DNA from: JBCCGI01 sp039029355
Lineage (GTDB): Bacteria > Planctomycetota > UBA1135 > GCA-002686595
Length of the DNA stretch: 23,075 bases
Assembly: GCA_039029355.1 (NCBI GenBank)
Contig: JBCCGI010000108.1
Location: 1 to 23,075 of the forward strand
Direction of reading: 5' to 3'
The notes beneath the pieces were generated by a model, which saw only the letters and a program-made list of their open reading frames with translations, searched no databases and was not told where the DNA came from. A program made the position numbers and the translations under genes. Numbering within the stretch: position 1 is the stretch's first letter; every line of letters begins with the position of its first letter. Below are positions 22,891 to 23,075 of the stretch, piece after piece.

Positions 22891-23075
22891 ATGAGCCCCC
22901 GCGCGCCCCGCTGGATCCTCGCCCTGCCGCTCGGACTGGGCCTCTTTGCCCTCGGGGTGCTGGTGGGCCTCGAGCCGCGCGACGGCGGCCGGGCGCGGGG
23001 CGCGGCGGGGGAGGACGCCGCGGTGGCGCTGCCCGGCGGTGCGGGCTCGCGCGACGCAGCGCGCGGCGAGGCGTC
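22891..23075 (+). CDS. Start of a membrane-anchored protein, cut by the window end
   Basis: An open frame begins at ATG 22891, seven bases after the propeller stop, and is still open at the last base (61 codons). It begins MSPRAPRWILALPLGLGLFA and continues hydrophobic to about residue 27, giving a signal anchor with a positive N-side. The rest visible is Gly/Ala/Arg-rich linker. An earlier ATG at 22883 stops after three codons. The function cannot be judged. Confidence 0.65.
   Translation, partial: MSPRAPRWILALPLGLGLFALGVLVGLEPRDGGRARGAAGEDAAVALPGGAGSRDAARGEA

Overview
The window is very GC-rich (about 70% or more in most genes, by eye) and densely coded, with 16 genes on both strands, no RNA gene, no insertion sequence and no CRISPR array. 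It most resembles a planctomycete-like environmental genome. The best clue is the secreted protein at 99-1763, whose last ~130 residues are a Gly/Leu/Pro-rich tail of a kind I associate with many secreted planctomycete proteins. The start of the window (1-98) is almost pure C/G with long C runs and may be a difficult or unreliable assembly end.

Layout. (1) 99-1763 (-): secreted repeat/propeller-like protein. (2) 1944-5348 (+): large STAND-type NTPase with seven near-identical 46-residue TPR units, the strongest candidate for a conflict or signalling protein. (3) 5403-6572 (-): secreted protein of unknown function. (4) 6734-8883 (-): two-gene operon of an adenosine deaminase and an esterase-D-like hydrolase sharing a GTGA overlap. 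(5) 9032-11708 (+): radical SAM/SPASM-like enzyme followed by glutamyl-tRNA synthetase; the 43-base gap between them folds into a hairpin that buries the gltX ribosome binding site. (6) 11920-13089 (+): lipoprotein of the SxxK serine hydrolase (beta-lactamase/PBP-like) family, with visibly lower GC and an EF-hand-like loop. (7) 13147-14520 (-): secreted alpha/beta hydrolase with a long Lys-rich helical tail. (8) 14626-16675 (-): FabH-like ketoacyl synthase followed 7 bases later by a two-lobed WecD-like GNAT acyltransferase. (9) 16878-17675 (+): zinc-finger anti-sigma-like protein with a FecR-like outer domain and no sigma factor beside it. (10) 17730-23075 (+): probable envelope-glycan operon: GT2 polyprenyl-phosphate glycosyltransferase, PMT/ArnT-like membrane glycosyltransferase, YkuE/LpxG-like metallophosphoesterase, NHL-like propeller protein and the start of a membrane-anchored protein, with the later genes overlapping or a few bases apart.

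How they may work together (inference): the GT2 and GT-C enzymes form a plausible make-carrier/transfer-sugar pair across the membrane. The ketosynthase-GNAT pair could make and attach, or modify, an acyl group. The STAND protein stands alone between two secreted-protein genes. No stretch longer than 211 bases lacks a gene; the main gaps (1764-1943, 6573-6733, 8884-9031, 11709-11919, 14521-14625, 16676-16877, 18678-18782) hold the promoter-like sites and hairpins listed below, except 18678-18782, where I see nothing convincing.
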